Shown here one piece after another: positions 34,383-46,482 of a stretch of 64,000 bases of DNA. Within the stretch, counting starts at the first letter, position 1. Each line of letters opens with the position of its first letter. The notes under the pieces are model-generated. The model saw only the letters and a program-made list of their open reading frames with translations. It did no database searches and was not told the DNA's origin. Origin of the DNA: Xanthomonas sp. (GTDB lineage Bacteria; Pseudomonadota; Gammaproteobacteria; Xanthomonadales; Xanthomonadaceae); contig NZ_JAFIWC010000018.1 of the NCBI RefSeq assembly GCF_017163755.1, positions 58,507-122,506 of the forward strand. Direction: 5' to 3'. The position numbers and the translations under genes were made by a program.

Positions 34383-34556
34383 GCCGCGCAGCGCCTGTTG
34401 GCGCTACGCGCCAAGCCGTAGCGCCCGCCCAACGCCATCGCAACAGGCCTGGCTTCACCCGCCTTTCGGCCCGGGGCTGCTACAACGCCCCCGGGCCTGC
34501 GGACCTTCCGCGCCGCCGCCGGCCCGCCGATCCCGCGCGCCGCCACGTCCGAAGGC

Positions 34557-35471
34557 ATGTCCATCTCCCTGTCGCCCGAACGCCTGCACAAGCATCTCGC
34601 GCGCCTGCAGCAGAGCCTGCCCGCGGCGCTGTTGCGGCGCTTCGTCGAGATCGACGTGATGACCCAGTCGGCGTCGCTGTCGTTCTACGCGCTGCTGTCG
34701 CTGGCGCCGCTACTGGTGCTGCTGCTGTGGCTGACCGCCTCGCTGTACCCGCAAGCGCAGCAGGCCTTCATCGAACAGATCGGGCAGCTGGCCGGGCACG
34801 GTGCGCGCGAGGTCGCACAGACCATCATCAACAACGCCAAGGACCAGCCCAGCATCGGCTCGCTGGCCGGGCTGTGGAGCACGCTGCTGCTGTTCGTCGG
34901 CGCCACCGCGGTGTTCGCGCAGCTGCAGAACGCGCTGAACCTGATCTTCCGCACCGACGCGCAGCGGCTGGAGGGCATCGTCGCCTGGTTCAAGAAGCGC
35001 GTGTTCTCCTTCGGCGTGGTGTTCGCGCTGGGCTTCCTGCTGCTGATCTCGATGATCCTCACCACGGTGCTGCAGGTGGCCTTCGCGCGGCTGCCGTCGC
35101 TGCTGCCGGCGGTGGGCTACGTGTCGACGCTGGTGATCTACATGCTCGCCTTCGCGGTGCTCTACCACTACCTGCCCGACCGCCGCGTGGAATGGCGCCA
35201 GGCCCTGCTCGGCGGCGCGATCACCGCCTGCCTGTTCGTGATCGGCCGCTACGCGATCGGCCTGTACATCGCCACCGCCGCGCCGGGCAGCGCCTACGGC
35301 TCAATGGGCGCGCTGGTGATCCTGCTGGTGTGGATCTACTACGCCAGCGTGGTGTTCTTCGTCGGCGCGCTGATCACCGCGGTGATCGACGAGCGCCTGC
35401 GCTCCAAGCGCAAACTGGCCGCGGCCGGCATCGATGCCGCCGCGGCCGACCCGGTGCCGCCACCGCCATAG
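34557..35471 (+). CDS. YihY/BrkB-family inner-membrane protein
   Basis: A 304-residue protein with about six membrane helices. Conserved signatures: TQSASLSFYALLSLAPLLVL in the first helix, AVLYHYLPDRRVEWRQALLG and AYGSMGALVILLVWIYYASVVFFVGALIT in the last helices. It was formerly called ribonuclease BN by error. The function is unknown (transporter-like). A short C-terminal Ala/Pro tail is cytoplasmic. It lies between the YqeY gene and dnaG on the same strand. Confidence 0.93.
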   Translation: MSISLSPERLHKHLARLQQSLPAALLRRFVEIDVMTQSASLSFYALLSLAPLLVLLLWLTASLYPQAQQAFIEQIGQLAGHGAREVAQTIINNAKDQPSIGSLAGLWSTLLLFVGATAVFAQLQNALNLIFRTDAQRLEGIVAWFKKRVFSFGVVFALGFLLLISMILTTVLQVAFARLPSLLPAVGYVSTLVIYMLAFAVLYHYLPDRRVEWRQALLGGAITACLFVIGRYAIGLYIATAAPGSAYGSMGALVILLVWIYYASVVFFVGALITAVIDERLRSKRKLAAAGIDAAAADPVPPPP

Positions 35472-35537
35472 GCCCTGCCGGCGCCCGCGCGGCGGATTGA
35501 TCCGCGGCGACGGCCGGGCGCATGGCATCCTATTGCG

Positions 35538-37274
35538 ATGGCCCGCATCCCCGACGCGTTCATCGACGACCTGCTTGCCCGCACCGACATCGTCGAGGTG
35601 GTGGGCACGCGCGTGCCGCTGAAGCGCCAGGGCAAGGAATACGCGGCGCGCTGCCCGTTCCACGACGAGCGCTCGGCTTCGTTCACGGTGTCGCCGACCA
35701 AGCAGTTCTACCACTGCTTCGGCTGCGGCGCGCACGGCACCGCGATCAGCTTCCTGATGAACTACGACCGCCTCGAGTTCCTCGACGCGGTCGACGAACT
35801 GGCCAAGCGCGCCGGCATGGAAGTGCCGCGCGACGCGCAGCAGCGCGGCGCCGCGCAGGCCGCAGGCGACGACCACCGCGACCTGTATTCGGCGCTGGAC
35901 GCGGCGGCGAAGTTCTTCCAGCGCCAGCTCGAGGGCAGCGACAAGGCGCGCCAGTACCTGGATGGGCGCGGCGTCGACGCCGAGAACCGCGCGCGCTTCG
36001 CCATCGGCTACGCGCCGGACGGCTACAGCGCGCTGAAGGACGCGCTGGGCACCGACGAGCGCCGCAGCAAGCTGCTCGATCGCGCCGGGCTGTTCTCCAA
36101 GAACGAACGCGGCCACGTCTACGACAAGTTCCGCGACCGGGTGATGTTCCCGATCTTCGACCGCCGCGGCCGGGTGATCGCCTTCGGCGGCCGGGTGATG
36201 GACAAGGACGACGGCCCCAAGTACCTGAACTCGCCGGAGACCGCGCTGTTCCACAAGGGCCGCGAACTGTACGGCCTGTGGCAGGTGCGCCAGGCCAACC
36301 AGAAGATCGAGCGGCTGGTCGTGGTCGAGGGCTACATGGACGTGGTCTCGCTGTTCCAGTTCGGCGTGACCCAGGCGGTGGCCACGCTGGGCACGGCGAC
36401 CACGCCGGACCATGCCGAACTGTTGTTCCGCAACGCGCCGGACGTGTTCTTCTGCTTCGACGGCGACGCCGCCGGACGCCGCGCCGGCTGGAAGGCGCTG
36501 GAATCGGTGCTGCCGCGGATGAAGGACGGACGCCAGGCGTTCTTCCTGTTCCTGCCCGACGGCGAGGATCCGGACAGCATCGTGCGCAAGGAGGGCGCGG
36601 ACGGTTTCGGCGAGCGCCTGCGCCAGGCCACGCCGCTGTCGCAGTTCTTCTTCGACGAGCTGTCGCGCGAAGTGAACCTGGCTACGCTCGACGGCAAGGC
36701 GCGGCTGGCCGAGCGCGCGCGGCCGATGCTGGCGCAGATCCCCGACGGCGCCTTCGGCGACCTGATGCGCCAGCGCCTGGCCGAGATCACCGGCATCGGC
36801 GGCCCCGCGCCCGCCGCCGCGCAACCGGCCAAGCCGCCGCCGCGCGCGGTGCGCCCGGCGCAAAAACGCAGCCTGGTGCGCGAGGCGATCGTGCGCCTGC
36901 TGCATACCCCGTCGCTGGCGCTGGACCTGCGCCCGCCCTATCCGTTCGCCGGCCTGCGCCTGCCCGGCATCGAGCTGATGATCGAACTGCTGCAGATCGT
37001 GCACGCGCGCCCGGAGATCACCACCGGCGCGCTGCTGGAGCAATTCCACGAGCGCGAAGAGCTGCCCGCGCTGCAGAAGCTGGCCGTGCAGGACATTCCC
37101 GGCGACACCGCCAGCTGGCGCCAGGAACTGCACGACGTGGTGGTGCAGCTGGAAACCCAGACCCTGCAGCAGCGGCTGGAGGAACTGCAGGCCAAGCAGC
37201 GCGCGCAGGGCCTGGACGACACCGACAAGTACGAACTGCGCGAATTGCTGCGGCTGCGACCCGGCGCGCGCTGA
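35538..37274 (+). CDS. dnaG: DNA primase
   Basis: A 578-residue protein, normal DnaG length. The CHC2 zinc finger has C39, H42, C60 and C63 (RCPFHDE and YHCFGCGAHG). The Toprim core has VVVEGYMDVVSL and CFDGDAAGRRAGW. The C-terminal ~150 residues form the helicase-binding domain (RQEL HDVVVQLETQTLQQRLEEL type helices). It synthesises primers at the replication fork together with DnaB. It does not have rpoD directly downstream, unlike the classical arrangement. Confidence 0.97.
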   Translation: MARIPDAFIDDLLARTDIVEVVGTRVPLKRQGKEYAARCPFHDERSASFTVSPTKQFYHCFGCGAHGTAISFLMNYDRLEFLDAVDELAKRAGMEVPRDAQQRGAAQAAGDDHRDLYSALDAAAKFFQRQLEGSDKARQYLDGRGVDAENRARFAIGYAPDGYSALKDALGTDERRSKLLDRAGLFSKNERGHVYDKFRDRVMFPIFDRRGRVIAFGGRVMDKDDGPKYLNSPETALFHKGRELYGLWQVRQANQKIERLVVVEGYMDVVSLFQFGVTQAVATLGTATTPDHAELLFRNAPDVFFCFDGDAAGRRAGWKALESVLPRMKDGRQAFFLFLPDGEDPDSIVRKEGADGFGERLRQATPLSQFFFDELSREVNLATLDGKARLAERARPMLAQIPDGAFGDLMRQRLAEITGIGGPAPAAAQPAKPPPRAVRPAQKRSLVREAIVRLLHTPSLALDLRPPYPFAGLRLPGIELMIELLQIVHARPEITTGALLEQFHEREELPALQKLAVQDIPGDTASWRQELHDVVVQLETQTLQQRLEELQAKQRAQGLDDTDKYELRELLRLRPGAR

Positions 37275-37325
37275 TCGCCCGCCGTGGTGGCTAAGATGGC
37301 GGCTCCCCGTTCGGAGTGCGCCTGC

Positions 37326-39305
<1,980 letters not shown>

Positions 39306-39309
39306 GCCG

Positions 39310-40293
39310 ATGGCCTGGTTGAAGAAGCTGCGCATCGAGCCGTTCACCCTGGCCTTGCTCGGCACCGTGCTGCTGGCCTCGCTGCTGCCGGTGCACGGCC
39401 GCGCCGCGGCGGCGATGGACACCGCCACCGACGTGGCGATCGCCGCGCTGTTCTTCCTGCACGGCGCGCGCCTGTCGCGCGAGGCGATCGTCGCCGGCGC
39501 GCTGCACTGGCGCCTGCACCTGACCATCCTGGCCGCGACGTTCGTGCTGTTCCCGCTGCTCGGGCTGCTGCTCAAGCCGCTGTCGCACTGGCTGCTGACC
39601 CCGGAGCTGTACATCGGCGTGCTGTTCCTGTGCGCGCTGCCGTCCACGGTGCAGTCGTCGATCGCGTTCACCTCGATGGCCGGTGGCAACGTGCCGGCGG
39701 CGGTATGCAGCGCGTCGCTGTCCAGCCTGCTCGGCGTGTTCCTGACGCCGCTGCTGATGGGCCTGCTGGCCGGCGCGCAGAGCGCGATGGCCCATCCGCT
39801 GGAGGCGATGGGCAGGATCATGCTGCAGCTGCTGGTGCCGTTCGTGGCCGGCCACCTGCTGCGGCGCTGGATCGGCGGCTGGGTCGAGCGCCGCCGCGCG
39901 GTGCTGCGCTACACCGACCAGGGGGTGATCCTGCTGGTGGTCTACACCGCCTTCAGCGCCGCGGTGATCGAGGGCCTGTGGCGCAAGACCCCGGCGCCGG
40001 CGCTGCTCGGCGTGGCGGCGGTGGCGGCGCTGCTGCTCGCGGTGGCGATGATCCTGATCACCTACGGCGCGCGGCGGCTGGGCTTCGACCGTCGCGACGA
40101 GATCCCGATCGTGTTCTGCGGCTCGAAGAAGAGCCTGGCCACCGGCGTGCCGATGGCCAAGGTGATGTTCGCCAGCGGCAGCCTCGGCGCGATCGTGCTG
40201 CCGGTGATGATCTATCACCAGATCCAGCTGATCGTCTGCGCCTTCATCGCGCAGCGCTATGCGCGCGGCGCGGCGGCGGGCCGGCGAGACTAG
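39310..40293 (+). CDS. Bile acid:sodium symporter-like transporter (SBF-like, YfeH type)
   Basis: A 327-residue inner-membrane protein with about ten helices. The family signatures are ALFFLHGARLSREAI, LCALPSTVQSSIAFTSMAGG (the unwound helix) and FCGSKKSLATGVPMAKV near the C-terminus. The closest-known type is the YfeH/SBF_like group; the solute is unknown. It begins directly after the S9 peptidase stop, so the two are probably one unit. Confidence 0.92.
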   Translation: MAWLKKLRIEPFTLALLGTVLLASLLPVHGRAAAAMDTATDVAIAALFFLHGARLSREAIVAGALHWRLHLTILAATFVLFPLLGLLLKPLSHWLLTPELYIGVLFLCALPSTVQSSIAFTSMAGGNVPAAVCSASLSSLLGVFLTPLLMGLLAGAQSAMAHPLEAMGRIMLQLLVPFVAGHLLRRWIGGWVERRRAVLRYTDQGVILLVVYTAFSAAVIEGLWRKTPAPALLGVAAVAALLLAVAMILITYGARRLGFDRRDEIPIVFCGSKKSLATGVPMAKVMFASGSLGAIVLPVMIYHQIQLIVCAFIAQRYARGAAAGRRD

Positions 40294-40550
40294 CCGCAGC
40301 GGTACGCGGAGGCGGCTATCGGCCGGATCTCCACGATGCAACTGGAACCTGCGCGACACCCCGCCGCCGGGTTCTTGCCGGCGCGCCGCGGCACTGCACC
40401 GGCGGACATGGCGGCCGCTGCCGCCGAGCCGCGGCATATGCAGATGCGCAAGCGGAATGTCTGCGACGCGGCCCGCTCGGTAGAGTGCGCGATTGACGCG
40501 CTGGCGTGCACGGCACGCGCGCCACCCTTCCCTCGCCTGGTGTCCGCCGC

Positions 40551-42140
40551 ATGCGTCGTACGTTCCGCCGTTCCGCGATGACCTCCGCCGGCCTGGCCGC
40601 GCTGCTGACGCTGGGTGCCTGCGACAAGCCCCCCGTTGCGGACCCGCCCAAGGCGGCGGCCGTGCCAGCCAAGGCGCCGGACACGGCCGGCATCGCCTGG
40701 CGCGAGGGCGACGTGGACGATGCCTTCGCCGAAGCGCGCGAACACCACAAGCCGGTGCTGCTGTACTGGGGCGCGGCCTGGTGCCCGCCCTGCAACCGGC
40801 TCAAGGCTACCCTGTTCAAGGACCCTGCCTTCATCGCCCGCACCCGCGCGTTCGTCGCCGTGCACCTGGATGGCGATTCGGAAGGCGCGCAGGCCTGGGG
40901 CGAACGCTTCGGCATCAAGGGCTACCCGACCATCATCGTGCTGCGCCCGGATCGCAGCGAGGTCACCCGCCTGGCCGGCGACAGCGACAGCGACCGGCTG
41001 GCCGAGGCGTTGCGCGTGGCGGCGACCCGCACCACCACCTCGGCGCAACTGCTGCAGCAGGCGCTGCAGGCGCCCGCCACGCTCAGTGCCGACGACTGGA
41101 CCCTGCTCGGCGAGTACGGCTGGGCGGTGGATGCCAGCCAGTTGCTCAAGCCGGACCAGGCCGCCGGCGTGCTCGCGCAACTGGCGGCCGCGGCGCCGCA
41201 ACCGGCCCTGCAGCGGCGCTTCGCCCTGCTGGCGCTGGCCGCGCAGCCGCCGGGTAGCGCCGGCGCCGCCGACGCCCCCCACCGTGCCGCGCACCGCGAC
41301 CTGCTGCAGGCGGTGCTCGCCGATCCGGCGCAGGTGCGCGCCAACCGCAGCACGCTCACCTACGCGGCGCGCGAGCTGGTGCAAGCCGCGGCCGCCGACG
41401 CCGCCGAACGCAGCGCCTTGTCGAGCGCATTGACCCGGGCGCTGGACCAGGTCTACGCCGACGCGAGCCTGCCGATCAGCGATCGCCTCGACACCGCCTA
41501 TGCCGACATCCAGCTGGCGCGGCTGGCGCAGGGCCAGCCGGCCGATCCGGGCGACGCGCCGCCTCCGCCGCTGCCGGCCGCGGTGGCCGACAAGGTGCAG
41601 CAGCGCGTGCGCTGGGCCGAGCAGGCCGCCAAGACCGACTACGAACGCCAGTCCACGATCAGCAACGCCGCCGGCCTGCTCGATGCCGCCGGCGACAGCG
41701 CCGGCGCCGAACAGCTGCTGCTGGCCGAGCTGGGACGCAGCAAGACCCCGTACTACTACATGCCGGAACTGGCCGACTTGGCCGAGGCGCGCAGCGACCG
41801 GCAGACCGCGCTGTACTGGCTGAAGAAGGCCTACGAGAGCGCCGAGGGCCCGGCCACCCGGGTGCAGTGGGGCGTGCTCTACGTCGATGGCCTGATCCGG
41901 CTGAAGCCCGACGACAGCGCCGGGATCGAGGCCGCTGCCGGGCAGGTCATCGGCGAGCTGGCGGGACAGCCCGGCGGCTACCACCAGCGCACCCGGCAAC
42001 GCTTCGACACCCTGGCCAAGGCGCTGCAGGCCTGGAGCAGGCAGCATGGCGGCGGCCCGGTGCTGCAGCGCCTGCAGCAGCGGATGCAGCGCAGCTGCGC
42101 CAGCCAGGACCGCGACGGCTGCCAGCACTGGCTCGGCTGA
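40551..42140 (+). CDS. Thioredoxin-fold lipoprotein
   Basis: A 529-residue lipoprotein with lipobox LTLGAC (C24). Thioredoxin-like domain at residues ~50-165: VLLYWGAAWCPPC with CPPC at 78-81, and GIKGYPTIIVL with a cis-Pro equivalent. A long helical C-terminal region (165-529) with TPR-like features includes LLDAAGDSAGAEQLLLAELG and YMPELADLAEARSDRQTALY. It probably reduces periplasmic disulfides or acts as a chaperone at the outer or inner membrane. The start MRRTFRR was chosen; a GTG 45 bases upstream is less likely. Confidence 0.85.
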   Translation: MRRTFRRSAMTSAGLAALLTLGACDKPPVADPPKAAAVPAKAPDTAGIAWREGDVDDAFAEAREHHKPVLLYWGAAWCPPCNRLKATLFKDPAFIARTRAFVAVHLDGDSEGAQAWGERFGIKGYPTIIVLRPDRSEVTRLAGDSDSDRLAEALRVAATRTTTSAQLLQQALQAPATLSADDWTLLGEYGWAVDASQLLKPDQAAGVLAQLAAAAPQPALQRRFALLALAAQPPGSAGAADAPHRAAHRDLLQAVLADPAQVRANRSTLTYAARELVQAAAADAAERSALSSALTRALDQVYADASLPISDRLDTAYADIQLARLAQGQPADPGDAPPPPLPAAVADKVQQRVRWAEQAAKTDYERQSTISNAAGLLDAAGDSAGAEQLLLAELGRSKTPYYYMPELADLAEARSDRQTALYWLKKAYESAEGPATRVQWGVLYVDGLIRLKPDDSAGIEAAAGQVIGELAGQPGGYHQRTRQRFDTLAKALQAWSRQHGGGPVLQRLQQRMQRSCASQDRDGCQHWLG

Positions 42141-42304
42141 GCCTGCCCATCGCGCAACGCTCCGGTTCTTGCGGGAGCGCATGCCAGGCCGTGCGTGCGC
42201 CTGCGCGTTCGTGCACCGCGCCGAGCGCCATCGACGGCCTCGAACGCCGCTCCGATCCGCGGCAGCGGCGGCGCCAGCGCCCACGCCGCGGGTCACCACG
42301 CAGC

Positions 42305-42772
42305 TCAGTCGGCGGCCGTGGCCGGCCACAGCGTCGCCACCACCGCCATCTTCACCCGCGGCGGGCCGAGCGTGGCGGCCACGCGCCAGCCGTGCGCGGG
42401 CTGGCGCTGCAGCGTGTAGCGCAGCCGCTCGCTGCCGCCGTGCGGATGCGGCATCAGCTGCCAGGACGCGGGCAAGGCCAGGGTGTCGGCATATTCGAAC
42501 AGCACCACCACCTCGCAGCGCGCGACGGCGCTGCAGCGCACCGCGCCGCGCTGCCAGCCGCGCACCGCGTGCAGCACGTCCCAGCCCGGTTCGTCGTAGC
42601 CGCGCGGCGCCACGATGTAGCGCGCGAACGGCCAGGCCTGCAGCCGGCCGCCGCCCAGTTCGAACGCCAGGTAGGCATCGATCGCCTGCTCGGGCGTGTC
42701 CCACGCCCATGCCGGCAGCGGCAGCGCCGCCAGCGCCAGCAGCGCGGCGCCGCGCAGGCGTCTGCCGCTCAC
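42305..42772 (-). CDS. Exported protein of unknown function, last gene of the cta cluster
   Basis: A 155-residue protein starting with GTG (42772), overlapping the end of cyoE by 4 bases (GTGA). A signal peptide ([17 protein letters not shown]) is followed by a compact domain: [32 protein letters not shown] and [19 protein letters not shown]. Tight coupling to cyoE suggests an oxidase or heme-related role, but the family is not recognised. Confidence 0.72.
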   Translation of the reverse strand: MSGRRLRGAALLALAALPLPAWAWDTPEQAIDAYLAFELGGGRLQAWPFARYIVAPRGYDEPGWDVLHAVRGWQRGAVRCSAVARCEVVVLFEYADTLALPASWQLMPHPHGGSERLRYTLQRQPAHGWRVAATLGPPRVKMAVVATLWPATAAD

Positions 42773-43695
42773 GCGCCGGCCGGCATCGGCATCGCCAGTG
42801 CCGGCATCAGCCAGTGGTCCACCAGCAGGAACGCGAACAGCGCCATCAGGTACACGATCGAGTAGCCGAACATGCGCATCGAGAACATCTCGTCCGGCGG
42901 GTCGAGCATGCGCCAGGCGAACCACACGAACACCGCATCGAGCACCAGCGTGCCGCCGAGGTAGAACACCCCGCTCATGCCCACCGCCACCGGCAGCAGC
43001 GTCACCACCACCAGCAGCAGCGTGTACACCAGGATCTGCCTGCGGGTGTGCGCCACGCCGTGGGTCACCGGCAGCATCGGCACCGATGCCTTGGCGTAGT
43101 CGGCGCGGCGGAAGATCGCCAGCGCCCAGAAGTGCGGCGGCGTCCATACGAAGATGATCAGCACCAGCAGCGACGCGTACGCCCAGTCCCACTGCCCCTG
43201 CATGCCGGTGATCGCGGCCCAGCCCAGCAGCGGCGGCGCGGCGCCGGCCAGGCCGCCGATGACGATGTTCTGCGGCGTGGTGCGCTTGAGGAACACGGTG
43301 TAGATCACTGCATAGCCGATCAGCGAGGCGAAGGTCAGCACCGCAGTGATCGTGTTGACCCAGATCACCAGGATCGCCATCGACAGCGCGGTCAGCAGCG
43401 TGGCGAACAGCAGCACCTGCCACGGCCGTACCTTGCCCACCACCAGCGGCCGCCACGAGGTGCGCGCCATCTGCGCGTCGATGCGCGCGTCCAGCAGCTG
43501 GTTGATCGCCGCCGCCGCCGAGGCGGCCAGCCAGATGCCGAAGAAGCCGATCAGGCCGGTGCGCACCTGCGCCCAGCTCGGCACCCCGGGAATCGCCAGG
43601 CACATGCCGACCAGCGCGGTGAACACGATCAACGCCACCACCTTGGGCTTGGTCAGGTCCCAATAGTCGCGCCAGTGGATACGCATCGTCGTCAT
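42769..43695 (-). CDS. cyoE: Protoheme IX farnesyltransferase (heme O synthase)
   Basis: A 308-residue membrane enzyme that attaches a farnesyl group to heme B, giving heme O. About nine helices, with the UbiA-type aspartate motifs [20 protein letters not shown] and the second conserved loop [19 protein letters not shown]. The start ATG overlaps the ctaA stop by 4 bases, and the end overlaps the next gene. Its product is the substrate of CtaA. Also called ctaB. Confidence 0.96.
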   Translation of the reverse strand: MTTMRIHWRDYWDLTKPKVVALIVFTALVGMCLAIPGVPSWAQVRTGLIGFFGIWLAASAAAAINQLLDARIDAQMARTSWRPLVVGKVRPWQVLLFATLLTALSMAILVIWVNTITAVLTFASLIGYAVIYTVFLKRTTPQNIVIGGLAGAAPPLLGWAAITGMQGQWDWAYASLLVLIIFVWTPPHFWALAIFRRADYAKASVPMLPVTHGVAHTRRQILVYTLLLVVVTLLPVAVGMSGVFYLGGTLVLDAVFVWFAWRMLDPPDEMFSMRMFGYSIVYLMALFAFLLVDHWLMPALAMPMPAGA

Positions 43696-44855
43696 TCCGG
43701 CGCGCGCAGCCGCGCCAGCAGCGACACCAGCACGAACAGCAGCGCCACCGCGCCGGCGTTGTGCAGCACCGCCACCGGCAACGGCAGCGCCAGCTTGACG
43801 TTGAGCACGCCCAGGCTCACCTGCGCCAGCAGCAGTACCGCCAGCGCCGTCGCCCAGCCGCGCATGCCCGGCGAGCGGCCCAGCCGCCATCCCAGCCACA
43901 GCAGGTAGGCGGCCACCACCACCGCCATCATCCGGTGCGCCATCTGGATCGCGATGCGCGACGCGCCATCGAGCACGCCGCCTTCGTAGTCCACGCCGAT
44001 GCCGCGCCACAGGGTGAAGCCTTCGCGGAAATCGTGCGGCGGCCACCACTGGCTGACGCACTTGGGAAAGTTGTCCGCCGACCAGCTGCCGCCGCCGCAG
44101 GCCAGCGCCGCGTAGTTGGCGCTGACCCAGCCGCCGAGCGCGATCTGCAGCGCCAGCACCGCCACGCCGATGCGCAGCAGCCATTTCAGCCGCGACGCGT
44201 CGGCCAGGGTGATCGGCAGGTGGGTCGCCCGCCAGGCCATCCACACCAGCAGCGCGAACATCAGCAGGCCGCCGAGCAGGTGCCCCATCACCACGATCGG
44301 CTTGAGCAGCAGGGTCACCGTCCACATGCCCAGCAGCGCCTGGAAGATCACCACCGCCAGGGTCAGCGCCGCCGCGCGCGCCAGGTCGGCGTTGGACCAG
44401 CGCAGCGCCGCCAGCAGCAGGATCGCCTCGCCCGCGCCGGCCAGCGCCATCGCCAGCGATGGCCAGCCGGACATGTACAGCGGGATCGACAGCGCCACCA
44501 GCGTCGCGGCACCGACGATCTGGGCGATGCCCAGGCGCCGCCGGCGCGCGGCCAGCAGCGACAGCACCAGCACTTCCACGCCCAGCGCCCCGGCCAGGAA
44601 GCGGTGCACCTGCTCGCGCCAGGCCTTGTGCGTCTCCAGCGGCCGGATCTTGCTGGCCGCATGCGCATTGGCCTCGTCGCTGCTCTGCGGCCAGGTCACC
44701 CGGCCATAGCAGGTCGGCCAGTCCGGACAGCTCATGCCCGCATCGGACAGGCGCACGAACGAGCCGAACATGATCGTGCTGGCGGTGAACAGCGCCGCCA
44801 GCCAGGCCATGCGGTGGAAGTGCCGAAACAGCGCCGGTGGCGCGAACAAGTTCAT
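43692..44855 (-). CDS. ctaA: Heme A synthase
   Basis: A 387-residue Cox15-type membrane protein with about eight helices. Heme-binding motifs: [22 protein letters not shown] (cut: [13 protein letters not shown]), [41 protein letters not shown] and [12 protein letters not shown] with the four helix histidines. It oxidises heme O to heme A for the aa3 oxidase. It carries the Cys pair typical of class 1/2 enzymes (CPDWPTC; and a CGGGSW loop). Overlaps cyoE. Confidence 0.96.
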   Translation of the reverse strand: MNLFAPPALFRHFHRMAWLAALFTASTIMFGSFVRLSDAGMSCPDWPTCYGRVTWPQSSDEANAHAASKIRPLETHKAWREQVHRFLAGALGVEVLVLSLLAARRRRLGIAQIVGAATLVALSIPLYMSGWPSLAMALAGAGEAILLLAALRWSNADLARAAALTLAVVIFQALLGMWTVTLLLKPIVVMGHLLGGLLMFALLVWMAWRATHLPITLADASRLKWLLRIGVAVLALQIALGGWVSANYAALACGGGSWSADNFPKCVSQWWPPHDFREGFTLWRGIGVDYEGGVLDGASRIAIQMAHRMMAVVVAAYLLWLGWRLGRSPGMRGWATALAVLLLAQVSLGVLNVKLALPLPVAVLHNAGAVALLFVLVSLLARLRAPE

Positions 44856-44865
44856 AGGACGTGGC

Positions 44866-45441
44866 TCACAGGAGTTTCAGCAGCTTCGACAGGTCCGCAC
44901 GCAGGTCCGCCGGGTCGAACCCCGGCGCATAGCGCAGCACCACGAAGCCGTTCGGATCGATCACGTAGACCGGCACCCCGGCCGGATCGTCCACCCGCGG
45001 CAGCGCCGCGCGCAGCGCCGGATCCGGCCGCAGCGCGCGCAGTTCGGGCATCGCCGGCAGGCCCGGCGGCGGCGTGCCGATCCACAGGATCTGCACGTGA
45101 TCGGCGTTGTGCCCGAACAGTTGCCAGACCTTGTCCAGGTCGCGCGCCAGCGCGAGGCAGGCCTCGCGGCAGTCGGCCGGCGGCGCCAGCACGATCCGCC
45201 ACAGGCGCTGCGACGGCGCCCAGGGATACGCGCTGCCGTCGTGCAGGCGCGGTTGCAGCGCGCGCAGGTCGGCGGGCGGCGACAGCAGTTCGCCATGGTT
45301 GCGGTTGCCGGCCGGCTGCCAGCCGGAGAAGCGCAGCGCGCCGGCCACCAGCATCGAGCCGAAGAACAGCGCGAACAGCGCGATCAGCATCCAGCGGCCG
45401 CGACGGACCGCCTGGCGTTGGACCGGGGGAGAGGCATTCAT
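44866..45441 (-). CDS. SCO1/SenC-like membrane-anchored protein
   Basis: A 191-residue protein with one N-terminal membrane helix (MLIALFALFFGSMLVAGAL) and a thioredoxin-like periplasmic domain. It has the CxxxC of SCO copper chaperones (PPADCREACLALARDLDKVW) and a PVYVIDPNGFVVLRYAPGF end strand. The SCO histidine before the YVIDPNG strand is replaced (DDPAGVPVYVID), so copper binding may be altered or it may only act as a thiol reductase for CuA. It lies between SURF1 and ctaA, a usual place in Xanthomonadales clusters. Confidence 0.82.
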   Translation of the reverse strand: MNASPPVQRQAVRRGRWMLIALFALFFGSMLVAGALRFSGWQPAGNRNHGELLSPPADLRALQPRLHDGSAYPWAPSQRLWRIVLAPPADCREACLALARDLDKVWQLFGHNADHVQILWIGTPPPGLPAMPELRALRPDPALRAALPRVDDPAGVPVYVIDPNGFVVLRYAPGFDPADLRADLSKLLKLL

Positions 45442-45468
45442 GCCGGCGATTTTCTCATGCGCGCGCGC

Positions 45469-46233
45469 TCAGCGCCTGCGCCGATCCTTGCGCGAACGCC
45501 AAGTCAGCACCGCGGCGGTGAACAGGACCGCCAGCGCCAGCCCGAACCACTGCACCGCGTAACCCAAGTGGCGCTCGGGCGGCAGCGTGTTCGGCAGCAG
45601 TTCCAGGTCGCGGGTGTAGCCCATCGGCAACGCCGGATCCAGGCGCAGCACCTGCGACAAAATGTCGCGGCGGCCCAGCGCCTGGCCGATCGCCTGCGGC
45701 TCCATGCGCATCGCCAGCCAACGCTGCGCGGGCGGCGCCGGCGCCGGTACCAGCGCCGGGCCCAGCGCCAAGCCGTGCGACGGCGGCGGGGCGAGCAGCC
45801 CGCGCAGCGCGTAGCGGCCCTGCAGCGGTGGCGGCGCAGGCAAGGTGCGGTCCGGCGGCAGCGGCAGCCAGCCCAGTTCCACCAGCAGCGGCCGCGCGCT
45901 GCCATCGGCCAGGAACGGCTGGTACAGCTTTACGCCGCCGCGGCCCTGGCGCAGCTGGTTGTCCAGCAGGACCTGTCCCGGCAGGAAGCGGCCGGCGCCC
46001 TGCACCCAGGCCAGCCGTGCCGGATCGTCCGCGCGCAGCGCATCGGCCAGCGCCACCGTGCGCTGGCGCACATGCGCGGCCTGGTCGAGCAGCGCCTGTT
46101 TGTGCTGCATGCGCTGCAGCTGCCAGACGCCCAGCGCGCAGAACAGCAGCGCCACGACCAGCGCCGCGGCCCAGCCGAACAGCAGCGGGCCGCGCGCGCG
46201 CGAAGCGATACGCGGAGCGGCGGCCAGGGTCAT
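45469..46233 (-). CDS. SURF1-family cytochrome oxidase assembly protein
   Basis: A 254-residue protein with an N-terminal and a C-terminal membrane helix (FGWAAALVVALLFCALGVWQLQRMQ; AVQWFGLALAVLFTAAVLTW) and the periplasmic SURF1 domain (LVELGWLPLPPDRT, GYAVQWFGLA). It helps insert heme A into subunit I. The start was set at ATG 46233 (MTLAA); a GTG at 46242 is an alternative. It is transcribed leftward from a 30-base gap to the divergent small gene at 46264. Confidence 0.92.
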   Translation of the reverse strand: MTLAAAPRIASRARGPLLFGWAAALVVALLFCALGVWQLQRMQHKQALLDQAAHVRQRTVALADALRADDPARLAWVQGAGRFLPGQVLLDNQLRQGRGGVKLYQPFLADGSARPLLVELGWLPLPPDRTLPAPPPLQGRYALRGLLAPPPSHGLALGPALVPAPAPPAQRWLAMRMEPQAIGQALGRRDILSQVLRLDPALPMGYTRDLELLPNTLPPERHLGYAVQWFGLALAVLFTAAVLTWRSRKDRRRR

Positions 46234-46263
46234 AATGCGCACACACCGCTCGCCGAGATGCGT

Positions 46264-46482
46264 ATGAACGACTCGTTGAAGACGTTGCTGATAGTCGCGT
46301 TCCTGATCGTCATCGTCTGGAATCTCGGCGCCGGCCTGTACTACCTGTTGGTGGACCGCGGCCAGAGCAAGCGCACGGTGAACGCGCTGACGCGCCGCAT
46401 CGCGCTATCGGTGGGACTGATCCTGCTGGTGATCCTGGGCATCTATACCGGGGTGATCAAGCCGCATGGGATCGCGGGATAG
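46264..46482 (+). CDS. Twin transmembrane protein (DUF2909 family)
   Basis: A 72-residue protein: MNDSLKTLLIVAFLIVIVW is the first helix; a short charged loop VDRGQSKRTVNALTRR and a second helix (IALSVGLILLVILGIYTG) follow. This small protein is a constant companion of SURF1 and subunit III genes in gammaproteobacterial oxidase clusters. It may assist oxidase assembly; the role is unproven. It is the only rightward gene in the cluster. ATG 46258 (MRM) is an alternative start. Heptamer repeats begin exactly at its stop codon. Confidence 0.85.
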   Translation: MNDSLKTLLIVAFLIVIVWNLGAGLYYLLVDRGQSKRTVNALTRRIALSVGLILLVILGIYTGVIKPHGIAG

